A stretch of 64,000 bases of DNA, from assembly GCA_964584315.1 (NCBI GenBank), contig CAZOZO010000002.1:62001-126000 (forward strand). Direction: 5' to 3'. Source of the DNA: CAXXOK01 sp964584315. Its GTDB lineage: Bacteria > Bacillota > Clostridia > Christensenellales > Aristaeellaceae. Positions within the stretch are counted from its first letter, which is position 1. Each line of letters starts with the position of its first letter. The notes below the pieces were generated by a model. That model was not told the DNA's origin. It worked only from the letters and a program-made list of their open reading frames with translations, and did no database searches. Position numbers and translations under genes: made by a program. Positions 1-9,070 of the stretch are shown here, piece after piece.

Positions 1-111
1 CGCGTGACCGACGGGCGCAGCGGGCAGCAGCAGCGCTTCGACTGGGCAGGGCTCAGGCAATACAGCATCGACTGGTATCGGCGGCAGGGCGTTGACCTGT
101 CCAAGACCTGA
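1..111 (+). CDS. Group 4 [NiFe] hydrogenase large subunit, C-terminal fragment
   Basis: Partial gene cut by the window edge: 36 residues in frame 1 ending at TGA 109-111. The tail (VTDGRSG, then LRQYSIDWYRR) resembles the end of HycE/EchE-type large subunits, where a VVDxR segment is followed by an ELERYSIER-like stretch, as I remember E. coli HycE. The family carries the NiFe active site and is homologous to NuoD. The Ni-binding cysteines lie upstream of the window and cannot be checked. The next genes (NuoH-like, ferredoxin, maturation protease) fit a hydrogenase-3/Ech-type operon. The short length keeps the call moderate; a NuoC-like subunit is the main alternative. Confidence 0.6.
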   Translation, partial: RVTDGRSGQQQRFDWAGLRQYSIDWYRRQGVDLSKT

Positions 112-132
112 GCCGCATGGAGGATTGATCGC

Positions 133-1074
133 ATGGCCCTGTCGCTTTTCCAGATACTGATTTTCCCTGGTTTTCTGTTTTTAAGCGTGCTGGCGTTTGT
201 GTTCGAGTTTCTCGACCGCAAGCTTTGCGCGCGCATGCAAAACCGCGTAGGCCCGCCGTGGTACCAGCCGATTGCGGACTATCTCAAGCTCATTTCCAAG
301 GAAACGGTCATCCCCGCGGAGGCTGACCCCCGCATCTTCAAGGCTATCCCCATCTTCGCGCTCGCCTCGACCAGCGCGGCGTTCCTCTACATCCCCATCT
401 GGGGCCAAACGTCGCTCTACCCGTTCGATTGCGACCTGCTGGTGGTGCTCTATTTCCTGACCGTGCCCACGATCACGTTTTTTCTGGCGGGGTGGTTCTC
501 CTCCTCGTTGTACGCGGAGATCGGCTCCATCCGCGCCATGACGCAGCTGTTCGCCTATGAGGTGCCGCTGTACATGGCGCTGCTAGGCCCCGCGCTGCTG
601 GCGGGCACGTGGAGCATCAGCGGCATCACGGCGTTCTATCACGCGCATCCGCTGCTCTCGCTGCTGAATATTCCCGGCCTGATCGTGACCGTGATCGCCG
701 CACAGGGCAAGCTGGAGCGCGCGCCCTTCGACATTCCGGACGCGGAGACCGAGATCGTCGGCGGCACGTTTACCGAGTACAGCGGCCGATACCTTGCGCT
801 GTTCCGCATGGCGATCGACAGCGAGATGGTGGTGCTGGCGGCGCTCATCGCGGCCATCTTTTTCCCCGCGCTGTTGCCTGCGAATCCCATACTGGGCTTC
901 TTGGTTTTCATCGTCAAAACGCTCGTGGTGGTGTTCGTGCTGGCGCTGATCAAAACGGCGTTCGCGCGCATGCGCATCGACCAGATGATCACCTTCTGCT
1001 GGAAAGTGCTCGCGCCGGTTTCGCTGCTCCAGATCGTGATCGACATCGTAGCCAAGGGAGTGATTATCAAATGA
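133..1074 (+). CDS. Membrane-bound hydrogenase NuoH/HycD/EchB-like subunit
   Basis: 313-residue integral membrane protein of the complex I NuoH family, about eight hydrophobic segments. Conserved family stretches are visible: RMQNRVGPPWYQPIADYLK near residues 34-52 and FDIPDAETEIVGGTFTEYSG near 198-217, the acidic loop that faces the quinone/ferredoxin module in complex I relatives. In group 4 hydrogenases this subunit anchors the soluble hydrogenase module to the membrane and links electron flow to ion pumping. A GGAGG lies 9 bases before the ATG. It sits between the large-subunit tail and a two-cluster ferredoxin subunit, and its stop overlaps the next start (ATGA), so it is part of one operon. 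Confidence 0.92.
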   Translation: MALSLFQILIFPGFLFLSVLAFVFEFLDRKLCARMQNRVGPPWYQPIADYLKLISKETVIPAEADPRIFKAIPIFALASTSAAFLYIPIWGQTSLYPFDCDLLVVLYFLTVPTITFFLAGWFSSSLYAEIGSIRAMTQLFAYEVPLYMALLGPALLAGTWSISGITAFYHAHPLLSLLNIPGLIVTVIAAQGKLERAPFDIPDAETEIVGGTFTEYSGRYLALFRMAIDSEMVVLAALIAAIFFPALLPANPILGFLVFIVKTLVVVFVLALIKTAFARMRIDQMITFCWKVLAPVSLLQIVIDIVAKGVIIK

Positions 1075-1436
1075 TGAAAACAGGCAAAATGATTCCCTAT
1101 ATTCTTCATATGCTGGTCAAAAAACCTGAGACGCATATGTACCCCGCCGTCAAAGCGCATTCGGAGGAGAATTTCCGCGGGGCACTCAAGTTTGACCAGC
1201 CCAAGTGCATCGGCTGTAAGATATGTGTACGCGTATGCCCCTCCACCGCCATCCAGATCGAGCGGGTGACCGAGGGCGTGCCGGAAGGCCAGAAGGTCTT
1301 CCAAGCCTATGTGCGCATGGATCGCTGCATCTTCTGCGGCCAGTGCGTGGACTCGTGCCCCAAGAAGGCATTGGAGAACACCGATAATTTTGAACTTGCC
1401 AGCACGGATAAAAAATCGCTCAAGGTGGCCATCTGA
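1071..1436 (+). CDS. 4Fe-4S ferredoxin-type hydrogenase subunit (NuoI/EchF-like)
   Basis: 121 residues starting at the ATG that overlaps the upstream stop; GGGAG lies 10 bases before it. Two CxxCxxCxxxC motifs are seen: C46, C49, C52, C56 (CIGCKICVRVCP) and C86, C89, C92, C96 (CIFCGQCVDSCP), each expected to bind a [4Fe-4S] cluster. NuoI/EchF/HycF-type subunits pass electrons between ferredoxin and the NiFe subunit. A longer in-frame reading upstream exists but would lie inside the NuoH-like gene. The next gene's ATG overlaps this stop. The exact hydrogenase subgroup cannot be decided without the upstream genes. Confidence 0.92.
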   Translation: MMKTGKMIPYILHMLVKKPETHMYPAVKAHSEENFRGALKFDQPKCIGCKICVRVCPSTAIQIERVTEGVPEGQKVFQAYVRMDRCIFCGQCVDSCPKKALENTDNFELASTDKKSLKVAI

Positions 1437-1939
1437 TGGATGACGTTTTTGCCTTCCTCAAGGAGCGCATCGGCGGGTTTGAGCGGTTGGCCGTGCTTGG
1501 CGTAGGCTCGGCACTGCGCGCGGACGACGCAGCCGGTATGGAGGTCGTGCGCATTTTGGGCGAACGGCTGGCGCCCTCCCAGGCGAACGTGCGGCTCTTT
1601 GGCGGCGAGACCGCGCCGGAGAATTTCAGCGGCAGCATCCTGCGCTACGCCCCCACCCATTTGCTGATCGTGGATGCCGCGGACGTGGGCCTGATGCCGG
1701 GTGAATACTGCGACATCTGCCCAGGCGACGTGGGCGGCCCCTCCTACTGCTCGCACATGCTGCCCATCAAGATCATGATCGATTATCTGGTGCAGGAGAC
1801 TGGCGCGCAAGTGACGCTGCTGGGCATCCAGTACCGCACGCTTGAATTTGACGGCCCCATGTCGCCGGAGGTAACGGCGGCGGTCGATACGGTGTGTGAC
1901 GCGCTGATGCGTGTGACAGAGCGGAGTGGCCGCCTCTAG
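1436..1939 (+). CDS. Hydrogenase maturation protease (HycI/HybD family)
   Basis: 167 residues. The N-terminal motif LGVGSALRADDAAG (residues 21-34) matches the GxGN/SxLxxDDG signature of the [NiFe]-hydrogenase C-terminal endopeptidases. Candidate Ni-sensing ligands are D30/D31, D80 or D83 in VDAADVG, and H107 in CSHMLP. These proteases clip the C-terminal peptide of the large subunit after nickel insertion, which supports the call that the window opens with such a subunit. The start overlaps the ferredoxin stop by one base. It is the last gene of the operon; a terminator hairpin follows at 1962-1991. Confidence 0.9.
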   Translation: MDDVFAFLKERIGGFERLAVLGVGSALRADDAAGMEVVRILGERLAPSQANVRLFGGETAPENFSGSILRYAPTHLLIVDAADVGLMPGEYCDICPGDVGGPSYCSHMLPIKIMIDYLVQETGAQVTLLGIQYRTLEFDGPMSPEVTAAVDTVCDALMRVTERSGRL

Positions 1940-1961
1940 GCGATTTGCATGATACACTATC

Positions 1962-1992
1962 AAAGGAACCGTCCGACAGGGTGGTTCCTTTT
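1962..1992 (+). terminator. Rho-independent terminator of the hydrogenase operon
   Basis: Perfect 9-bp stem AAAGGAACC (1962-1970) with GGTTCCTTT (1983-1991), 12-base loop, the stem ending in TTTT. It lies 22 bases after the protease stop. The rest of the 376 bases up to sortase holds only a possible promoter. Confidence 0.8.
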
Positions 1993-2129
1993 AGCTTGGG
2001 TCGTTTCGCCGAGCAGCGCAGAGGCTCTTTTGCGCACCCCATTCGAGGCGTTGCCGTCGCTTCATGATGGGCGCCCTTTTCCCTATACCATAAGCACAAC
2101 ATCATTCGTTGGGCGCGGCCCATTCACCC

Positions 2130-2158
2130 TTGACAGGCCGTGCGCATTCTGCTACCGT
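2130..2158 (+). promoter_or_regulatory. Possible promoter for the sortase gene
   Basis: Perfect -35 TTGACA (2130-2135), 17-base spacer, then TGC-TACCGT with an extended -10 TG and a weak -10 (2153-2158). It would leave a leader of about 150 bases before the sortase start. Confidence 0.4.
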
Positions 2159-2315
2159 TACAGCCAAGGGTTGCAAGGAACCGATCGCCCCCCTGCACGT
2201 TGTTCCTTACCTGTGTCGATGCGCTTATCTTCTTGTTTGATCGTCAATCCCCGCAAGCGAATTGGTTAACCTTCGAATGCGCGCACCGCTTGAAAGAAAG
2301 GGTATGGAGGCAGCC

Positions 2316-3266
2316 ATGGATCGCGGCAGACGCTACGCACGCACGCCGATGGCGCGCAGACGCATCAACGCGCGGTTTGCGTTGTTCTGTTTGCTTGCCG
2401 TGGGTTTCGTAGTGGGCATCGTCGGTTTAAGCCTGTATTCTATACAGTCCGGCCGCAACCGCGCAGAGCAGGCACAACTGGCCGCCGAACACCGGCAGGT
2501 GCTCCAGCAGGAGATCACGCAAATACAGGGCGCTGAAAGCGCGGCTTCCGCTTCGTACACAGCCATGCCCCAAGCCTCCGCCACAGCGCAGGCCTCAACC
2601 GACGCGAGTGCTTTAGCCCCCGTCAAGCCGTTCTTTCAGATGATCGGGGTCACGCGCAAAGCCTTCAAGCCTGTCGTGAAGCGCAACGCGGACGCGGTGG
2701 GCTGGCTCACCATCGACGGCGTGGTAGACCAGCCCATCGTCTACCGCGATAACACCTTTTACCTGACCCATGACATCGATCAAATGAACAATGTCTGCGG
2801 CGCTGTGTTTCTGGATGAAAACCACCCCCTGCGCGCCGATGCGCAAAACCTGCTTCTCTTTGGCCACAACATGAAGGATGAAAGCATGTTTGGCAAGCTT
2901 GCGAAGTACATGAAGAACGGGTTTCTGCGCACGCACTATCAGGTCACGCTGGAAACGCGCTTTGAAGTGTTCACTTACCTCATTTTTGCGGTGGATCGTG
3001 TCTCCATGGACACCAACGCCCAAAATTTTCTGTACTTTTGGGGGTATCCTTCCTTTGCGAGCGAAGATGCCTTCGGGCGCTATATTGACGATGTCTACGA
3101 CAACTCCCTCTACACCCGCTTTCTGGATGTCGATGCGTCTGATACGCTGCTGACGCTGGTCACTTGCGTGGGCGAAGACCGACTCGTGCTGCTGGCGCGC
3201 AGGCAACGCCCCAGCGATACGGATACGAGCATCCAGAAGGCGCTGCTGGGGCTCTACATGCGCTAG
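2316..3266 (+). CDS. srtB: Class B sortase
   Basis: 316-residue membrane-anchored cysteine transpeptidase. An Arg-rich N-terminus precedes one membrane helix (about 21-43), a low-complexity Ala/Ser/Gln linker (45-100) and the catalytic domain. The triad is visible: H184 in LLLFGHNM, C284 in TLVTC, and R289 five residues later. The insert between His and Cys fits class B. Start chosen at 2316 because GGAGG (2306-2310) lies 5 bases upstream; an in-frame ATG at 2304 with AAAGAAAGG before it would add four residues. The next gene encodes a VPKTGD-ending surface protein, its probable substrate, to be linked to peptidoglycan. Confidence 0.92.
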   Translation: MDRGRRYARTPMARRRINARFALFCLLAVGFVVGIVGLSLYSIQSGRNRAEQAQLAAEHRQVLQQEITQIQGAESAASASYTAMPQASATAQASTDASALAPVKPFFQMIGVTRKAFKPVVKRNADAVGWLTIDGVVDQPIVYRDNTFYLTHDIDQMNNVCGAVFLDENHPLRADAQNLLLFGHNMKDESMFGKLAKYMKNGFLRTHYQVTLETRFEVFTYLIFAVDRVSMDTNAQNFLYFWGYPSFASEDAFGRYIDDVYDNSLYTRFLDVDASDTLLTLVTCVGEDRLVLLARRQRPSDTDTSIQKALLGLYMR

Positions 3267-3680
3267 GTTACGTTGGTTCCCATTTCGTTTCCGGCATGTG
3301 TGACCGCACGGTTTTTGTTCTGACACAAGGGATGTATCGCTTTGGGGTGTTTCATGACCTTGATGCACGGCATGGCATGCATTGCGGATAAATCAACAAT
3401 TCATGAAATTAATGTGTCAAAAGATCATGCTTTCCAAGCGCATCACGCGGCGCAGCGCTTGCTTGGCTTATGGCATGCTTCAGCGCGGCCAGGATGCACA
3501 GGTCACATTGCGCGTGAAGTGTACTTCATCGTTGGATAACCCAATGTCGACTCTTCCCGTTGCTGGCAGGCGAGCGTTTCGTTTCTTCCTCGACCAGTTA
3601 TGCATAACATTTTCGTCATATTTCTCCCAAGTAACGGTGACTGGAAGCCACATTTCGCACTAAACGGAAAAATTTTCCTA
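3267..3680. other. Long intergenic region, no gene recognised
   Basis: About 400 bases between sortase and the surface protein promoter. Only short, unlikely ORFs occur. The base composition is more AT-rich than the neighbours. No RNA gene, repeat or convincing terminator was seen. Confidence 0.6.
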
Positions 3681-3709
3681 TTGTGTAAAGCGCCATTCTA
3701 CAGTAAAAT
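3681..3709 (+). promoter_or_regulatory. Sigma-A-type promoter of the YDG surface protein
   Basis: TTGTGT (3681-3686), 17-base spacer, TAAAAT (3704-3709). The start codon at 3774 follows after about 58 bases of leader, with GGAGG at 3762-3766. This suggests the surface protein is transcribed separately from the sortase. Confidence 0.6.
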
Positions 3710-3773
3710 ATGGTAACGCATGTATCATATTTATATGCAGTTTCGTTGTATGTGCAATACTGGAGGTCACCGG

Positions 3774-6700
3774 ATGAACAAGACGATGTCGGCCTTTCTC
3801 TTTTTATTGCTCACAGCTGTTCTGCTTGTGATGCCGGTTTCCTTCGCGTATGCCGATACTGCCATGAATACAGAGCTGGTGACCAACGGCGGCGCAGAAT
3901 CGTCCGGCATTACAGGCTGGACGGACAACACTGGCATGAGCCGCTGGAATTCCAGCGAAATCTATTCCAACTGGGCCGTTCCGGCGGCAGGCAGCAAGTA
4001 TTTCTTCCTGTATAACCCCAGCATGGATGATCCCCTTACGGGCACGATGTCGCAGGACTTCAGCCTGTCCGGTACGGAGGGCAGCGGCTTATTTGCAAGC
4101 ATTGCCGGCGGAAGCGTAGCCATGCATTTTACGATCAGCATGTATCAGGCCATCAGCGCAGGCAACGAGGTCAAGGCGATCGTTGAGGAATTCACTTCCA
4201 GCGGCACCCTGCTGGAAACCTCAACGGTGGTCAACACCACCGCCGCGACAGGTTCATTTGGATCCTATCAGATCAACACACAGCTGAATACGAGTACACG
4301 CAAATTCAGGGTCACGCTGGCGGCGACCCTCACCAAGGGTGGTTATGCACAGTACGATCAGGTTTCCTTGAAACTCGTGGATGCCTCCACCGGCAGCGCA
4401 CCGGTCTTCGGGGCGGATTTCCCCGACTCGGGCACGACATTCACAGACACCGCATACACACACGGTTTCACCATCACCGACGCCGATGCGGGCGATATCG
4501 ACCGCCTGACCTTCAGCGCCTCCTCCACCAACATCAATCTGGTTCCCGCAGCCAATGTAGTGGTAACAGGCACCGGCACCAGCCGCACTCTGACCATTAC
4601 CCCCGCAGCCAACCTCTCGGGCGAGGCGGACGTAACGTTGACCGCTTCTGACGGCACCAAGAGCGCGGACGCGATGCTGCACCTGGTCGTGTCCAAAGTG
4701 ATCAACATGGGCACCAACCTGGTGGAGAACGGCAACGCTACCAGCGGGTATGCCAGCTGGCAGGGCAGCACTGTAAACATCACCCCCACGGGCAACGGTT
4801 TCAGCATGGTATCACCGGATATCGGCATGTATCAAAACATCGACATATCCAAATTCTCCACCCTGATCGACGGCGGGGAGACGGAGTTCACGCTGTCCGC
4901 AACGTTCCCCAACACATACGGCAGGGTGCGGGCACAGTTCTACAGCAACATCGCCTGCACCACACCCGTTGGCTCCGCCTTTGACGTAAACGGCAGTACG
5001 ACCTCGATACAGCGGAAGATACCCAGCGGCGCGATGGGTGTTACGGTCACTTTCACCAACACCTCCGGCGGCTATAACACGGTTGTGATACGCAATATCA
5101 GTTTGCAAATTCTGAACAATTTCCCCAAGGTTGCCGCTATCGCCGCACAAACCACCCGGCAAGCCGAATTGACTGTGCCGGTGCATATGTATTACACCAC
5201 GACGAGCGCCACGCTGACGGCCGCTTCGAGTGACCAGACCGTCGTGCCAAACAGTGGCATTGCCGTTTCCGGCACGGGTTATGACCGCAGCATCACCTTC
5301 ACACCGCTCAAGGACGGGAGTACGACCATTACGGTAACGGCCAACGACGGCTCAGCCACCGCCACGCAGAGTTTTCTCGTTACCGTGCACGAGCCTGCCC
5401 GCATCACTGCCGTGGACGCACCGGCGGCAGGCTATTATGCGGCCGGCAGCAACCTCGATTTTACCGTCCATTTCAGCCGCGCCATTCAGGGCGGCACGGG
5501 CTCCATCCTGCCGCTGACCGTGGCTGGCAACGCAGTAGATGCAGCCTACCTGTCCAGAACGACAGACACCATCACCTACCGCTACACGTTGGCCAGCGAC
5601 GACGAGGGGGCGGTGGAGATCGGCTCCGCCATTGACGATTATGGCTCCCCCATCACCGACACGGATGCTTATGCGGCGGAGCTGGACATCACCGCAGGCG
5701 CGACCGGCATTAACGTTCTAGCCACGCCGGAACTTACCAGCACGGCCACGGGTGGCAGCGCAGCCTACGGCACGCAGATCACCTTTACGGCCACGCTTAG
5801 CTGCGCGGATACGCTCAGTGGCACGGTTCAGTTCAAGTCCAACGGGGTGAATATCGGCAGCCCAGTCACCCTCAGCAGCAACAGCGCCAGCTACCAAACT
5901 GAGGCAACCACGCTGGACGCGGGTACCGCCTCCGTAACGGCGGACTTTATCCCCAGCGGCGCCACCTACCACTTCACCAGCTTTGCCAGCGGCGCCTGTG
6001 TGCTGACCATCACGGCCAAGTCTGTGTCCGTCACCGGCCTTACGGCTACCGCCAAAACGTATGACGGCACCACCGACGTGGCTTTGAGCGGCGGCGAGCT
6101 GACCGGCGTGCTCACAGGCGACACGGTCTCCGCCACCTACCCGACGGCAGGCACCGCCGCGCAGAAAAACGTGGGCACGCAGGCCGTCACCTACACGGCC
6201 ATCACCTTGACGGGGGCCGATAAGGACAACTATACCCTCTCCGCCCAGCCGAGCGTGAGCGTCGTCATTTCGGCTCAGGAACTGACCATAACGGCCACCG
6301 CTGCAAACAGGGCTTACAACGGCTCGACAGGCGCCACCGTGTCCAGCGTAACGTTCGGCGGGCTGGTATCAGGCGAAACGCTTGCCTCTGGAACGGATTA
6401 CACCGCGACTGGCGCATTTGACAGCGCGGATGTGGGCGACGGCGTCTCCGTAACCGTGACCGTATCGCTGGCCAGCACGACCAAAGCCAACAATTACACG
6501 CTCGCCTCGGACACGGCCACAACGGCAGCCAACATCACGCAAAAAGCCATCACCATCACGGGCGTTACCGCCACGGGCCGCGCATACGACTGCACCTCGA
6601 CTGTGGCGCTGTCCGGCGGCACGCTGGCAGGGGTGGAAACGGCGGATGCAGCGGACGTTGGGTTTGACCTGCTCACCGGTGAAACGGCCAACGCCGATGC

Positions 6701-8765
6701 CGGTAGCGCAAAGGCTGTGACGACCAGCATCACCCTGAACGGCGACCGCGCAGGCAACTATACCCTGACGCAACCCACCGGCGTGACCGTGACCATAACC
6801 AAAGTGCCGTTGAGCTTGACCAGCGCCGCCGCCTCCGACAAGGGTTACGACGGTACACTGACCGCCACCGTAACGGACGTGGTGGTCGAGGGCATGATCG
6901 CGGGCGAGGATATGGCATTTGGTACAGATTACACGGCCACCGGATTGTTCGCCAGCGCGGATGTTGGCACTGACATCACCGTCGCCGTGACCGTAACGCT
7001 GTCCGGCACGGGCACTGCGCGCAACTATTCGCTGCCCACCAACGTGATCAACACCACCGCAAGCATTACGGATGAGGCCATCACAATCACCGGTGTAAGC
7101 GCGACAAACCGCGCCTACGACGGCACAACCGCCGTGGCCCTGACGGGCGGCACACTCGTAGGCGTGGCAGCGGGAGACGAACTGCTGGTTGGGTTTGACC
7201 TTCACACCGGCTCCGTGGAAAGTGCAGGCGCTGAAGACGGCAAGGCCGTGACCACCGCCATCACGCTGACTGGCACCAAAGCGGGCAACTATACGCTGGC
7301 ACAGCCCTCCGGCATCACCGTGGACATTGCTCAGGCCACGCTGACCTTGCTGGACGCGACCGTGACCGACAAGGTCTACGACAGCACGACCGATGCCAGC
7401 GTGACGGGCGTGACGTTTGATGGGCTCGCTACTGGCGAGAGCCTCGCCATCGGCACGGACTATACGGCGAGCGGCGTGTTCGCCAGCGCCGATGCGGCAA
7501 CAGACATTCCTGTTTCCGTGACCGCGTCGCTGATCGACACCTCCCTCACGCGCAACTACACGATTTCCGGCGCGGGCGGCGCCACTGCCACCATCACCCC
7601 ATGTACGATCACCGGTACAGTGGATGTGGACGTGACCAACGTAAGCGGCGATGCCGCGCTGATTGATTCGGGCGATATCCTGACCCTGAACACGAGCGCC
7701 GTGGTCGTCCCCAGCACGCTCACGGTAACCTGCCAGTGGACCCGTAACGGAACCGATATCCCGGGTGCGACTGCTACCACGCACACTGTGGACGGCCTGA
7801 CCGCCGACCCCGTTGGCACCTACTTCACCGTGAAGGCGACAGGAAGCGGCAACTACACCGGCACGCTGGAGAGCGCAGCGCAGACTGTGTTTGAGTCCCC
7901 GCTTGACGGCAGCGTCTCCATCACCGGCACGACGGGCTTTGGCGGCGTGCTGTCGCTGGATGCCAGCGCACTGACGCCCGCCACCGCGACCTATAACGTC
8001 GGCTGGCTGCGCGAGGGCACGCCCATCAGCGGTGCCAGCGGCACAAGCTACACTATCACCAAGCCCGATCAGGGCAAGACCCTCAGCGTCGTGGTCACGG
8101 CATACGGCTACTACACCGGCACCAAGAGCGCCACCATCGACGTGCCGCCCAGCCCGTATGTGGCCGATGAGAGTATCGTAGAATTGGCCGACCAGGTGAC
8201 CGTAGACCTGACCACCGGGCCCAGCATCCTGTCCACGGAGCAGCTTGCCCTCCTGCTTGCCAGCAACGCCAACAAGCCTGTCGTGATCACCGGCAACGGC
8301 TACACCATCACCTTCGCAAAGGGTGCGATGACGCCTTGGGAAACGGAGCTGAACCTGGGCGTACAGTTCAACGCCGGGTCAAGCTATGCGGCCATCCGCA
8401 CCGCGACAGGCTCCAAGTTCGTGCTGATGCTGGAGTTCAAGCACGATGGCCCTCTGCCGGGTGAAATGCAGATCAGCATCTATGTGGGCAAGAAATATGC
8501 CGGTGAGACCGTGGAATACCTGTACTACGACCCGGAGGTCTGCAAGCTGCAATGCGAGCAGACCGCGGTGGTAGATGCGAACGGCTATATCACAGTCACG
8601 CAGGATCACTGTTCCAGCTACGGTGTTTCCCGCGTCAAGCCCGACGGCGTGCCTAAAACGGGCGATGCCAGCCCGGTATTCCTGCTGTGGGCGCTGGTTG
8701 GCGTATCCGCAACAGGGCTGCTGGTCATGCTTTTGCTGAGCATCAGGCGGCGCAAACGCCCGTAA
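3774..8765 (+). CDS. Giant cell-wall-anchored YDG-repeat surface protein
   Basis: 1663 residues. Signal peptide (MNKT start, hydrophobic core, cleavage near AYA-DT). Two similar modules begin with VTNGGAESSG..W and VENGNATSGYASW, like carbohydrate-binding or discoidin-type folds, each followed by cadherin/Ig-like strands. Residues about 640-750 form an Ig-like Big_3-type domain. Six YDG/MBG-type repeats follow (about 750-1276; DNA 6021-7602), then two Ig-like domains (WTRNGTDIPGA; WLREGTPISGA), a domain of about 170 residues, and a sorting signal: VPKTGD at 1626-1631, hydrophobic stretch, RRRKRP tail. The start at 3774 has GGAGG 7 bases upstream and gives a proper signal peptide. The likely role is adhesion or display; the ligand is unknown. 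The sortase upstream is its probable anchor enzyme. Confidence 0.88.
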   Translation: MNKTMSAFLFLLLTAVLLVMPVSFAYADTAMNTELVTNGGAESSGITGWTDNTGMSRWNSSEIYSNWAVPAAGSKYFFLYNPSMDDPLTGTMSQDFSLSGTEGSGLFASIAGGSVAMHFTISMYQAISAGNEVKAIVEEFTSSGTLLETSTVVNTTAATGSFGSYQINTQLNTSTRKFRVTLAATLTKGGYAQYDQVSLKLVDASTGSAPVFGADFPDSGTTFTDTAYTHGFTITDADAGDIDRLTFSASSTNINLVPAANVVVTGTGTSRTLTITPAANLSGEADVTLTASDGTKSADAMLHLVVSKVINMGTNLVENGNATSGYASWQGSTVNITPTGNGFSMVSPDIGMYQNIDISKFSTLIDGGETEFTLSATFPNTYGRVRAQFYSNIACTTPVGSAFDVNGSTTSIQRKIPSGAMGVTVTFTNTSGGYNTVVIRNISLQILNNFPKVAAIAAQTTRQAELTVPVHMYYTTTSATLTAASSDQTVVPNSGIAVSGTGYDRSITFTPLKDGSTTITVTANDGSATATQSFLVTVHEPARITAVDAPAAGYYAAGSNLDFTVHFSRAIQGGTGSILPLTVAGNAVDAAYLSRTTDTITYRYTLASDDEGAVEIGSAIDDYGSPITDTDAYAAELDITAGATGINVLATPELTSTATGGSAAYGTQITFTATLSCADTLSGTVQFKSNGVNIGSPVTLSSNSASYQTEATTLDAGTASVTADFIPSGATYHFTSFASGACVLTITAKSVSVTGLTATAKTYDGTTDVALSGGELTGVLTGDTVSATYPTAGTAAQKNVGTQAVTYTAITLTGADKDNYTLSAQPSVSVVISAQELTITATAANRAYNGSTGATVSSVTFGGLVSGETLASGTDYTATGAFDSADVGDGVSVTVTVSLASTTKANNYTLASDTATTAANITQKAITITGVTATGRAYDCTSTVALSGGTLAGVETADAADVGFDLLTGETANADAGSAKAVTTSITLNGDRAGNYTLTQPTGVTVTITKVPLSLTSAAASDKGYDGTLTATVTDVVVEGMIAGEDMAFGTDYTATGLFASADVGTDITVAVTVTLSGTGTARNYSLPTNVINTTASITDEAITITGVSATNRAYDGTTAVALTGGTLVGVAAGDELLVGFDLHTGSVESAGAEDGKAVTTAITLTGTKAGNYTLAQPSGITVDIAQATLTLLDATVTDKVYDSTTDASVTGVTFDGLATGESLAIGTDYTASGVFASADAATDIPVSVTASLIDTSLTRNYTISGAGGATATITPCTITGTVDVDVTNVSGDAALIDSGDILTLNTSAVVVPSTLTVTCQWTRNGTDIPGATATTHTVDGLTADPVGTYFTVKATGSGNYTGTLESAAQTVFESPLDGSVSITGTTGFGGVLSLDASALTPATATYNVGWLREGTPISGASGTSYTITKPDQGKTLSVVVTAYGYYTGTKSATIDVPPSPYVADESIVELADQVTVDLTTGPSILSTEQLALLLASNANKPVVITGNGYTITFAKGAMTPWETELNLGVQFNAGSSYAAIRTATGSKFVLMLEFKHDGPLPGEMQISIYVGKKYAGETVEYLYYDPEVCKLQCEQTAVVDANGYITVTQDHCSSYGVSRVKPDGVPKTGDASPVFLLWALVGVSATGLLVMLLLSIRRRKRP
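6021..7602 (+). repeat. Six YDG repeats arranged as three AB pairs
   Basis: In-frame protein repeats of about 255-273 bases. Type A: 6021-6273, 6538-6800, 7069-7329 (VTGVTAT..YDG..VALSGGTLAGV, ending GNYTL). Type B: 6274-6537, 6801-7068, 7330-7602 (SGETLASGTDYTATG, then FASADVG). A units resemble A units and B units resemble B units more than each other, so the duplicated unit was an AB pair of about 530 bases. One A repeat reads YDC instead of YDG. Boundaries are approximate. Confidence 0.85.
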
Positions 8766-8814
8766 GCCTGTCACGTTATAAACGAGCGGGCATCGACTGC
8801 CCGCCGATACCATC

Positions 8815-8862
8815 AACCGCCTGCTGACAAACGAGCTTTGTCCGCAGGTGGTTTACTTGTTG
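8815..8862 (+). terminator. Terminator after the surface protein gene
   Basis: Stem AACCGCCTGC (8815-8824) with GCAGGTGGTT (8844-8853), one mismatch, then GACAAA (8826-8831) with TTTGTC (8837-8842), loop of 5. It is followed by TTACTTGTT. A second small hairpin (GCGGGCA 8786-8792 / TGCCCGC 8798-8804) precedes it. Nothing else is recognised between 8863 and 9070. Confidence 0.7.
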
Positions 8863-9070
8863 AGCAGCGTAGCCACCGAATTGTGACCGCGCCACAGCGT
8901 ATGCATGGATCCGTTGCGAGTCGAAGCCATTGACGCGCAAGGGGATGCGATGGATTTTCACTCGATGGCGCAGCGCGTATGCGAAAACGCGCCCGATCTC
9001 GTCACGCTTGTATATCCGTGCAAGCGGGCAAGGCAGCGTCGACCCAATGTGCGTATCGAGTACATATGGA

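Noticed and set aside
609..1070. Upstream in-frame extension of the ferredoxin subunit
   Set aside because: It lies in the NuoH-like gene and has no protein similarity; the ATG at 1071 overlaps the upstream stop as expected.
3291..3316. Weak hairpin then TTTTT after the sortase gene
   Set aside because: Only a three-base inner stem with bulges; not stable enough to call.
6021..7602. CRISPR-like periodic repeats
   Set aside because: Repeats are coding, about 260 bases long, in frame and diverged; there are no spacers.
6369..7784. Long minus-strand ORF of 471 residues under the YDG repeats
   Set aside because: It is a mirror of the repeat DNA with biased codons and no known domain.
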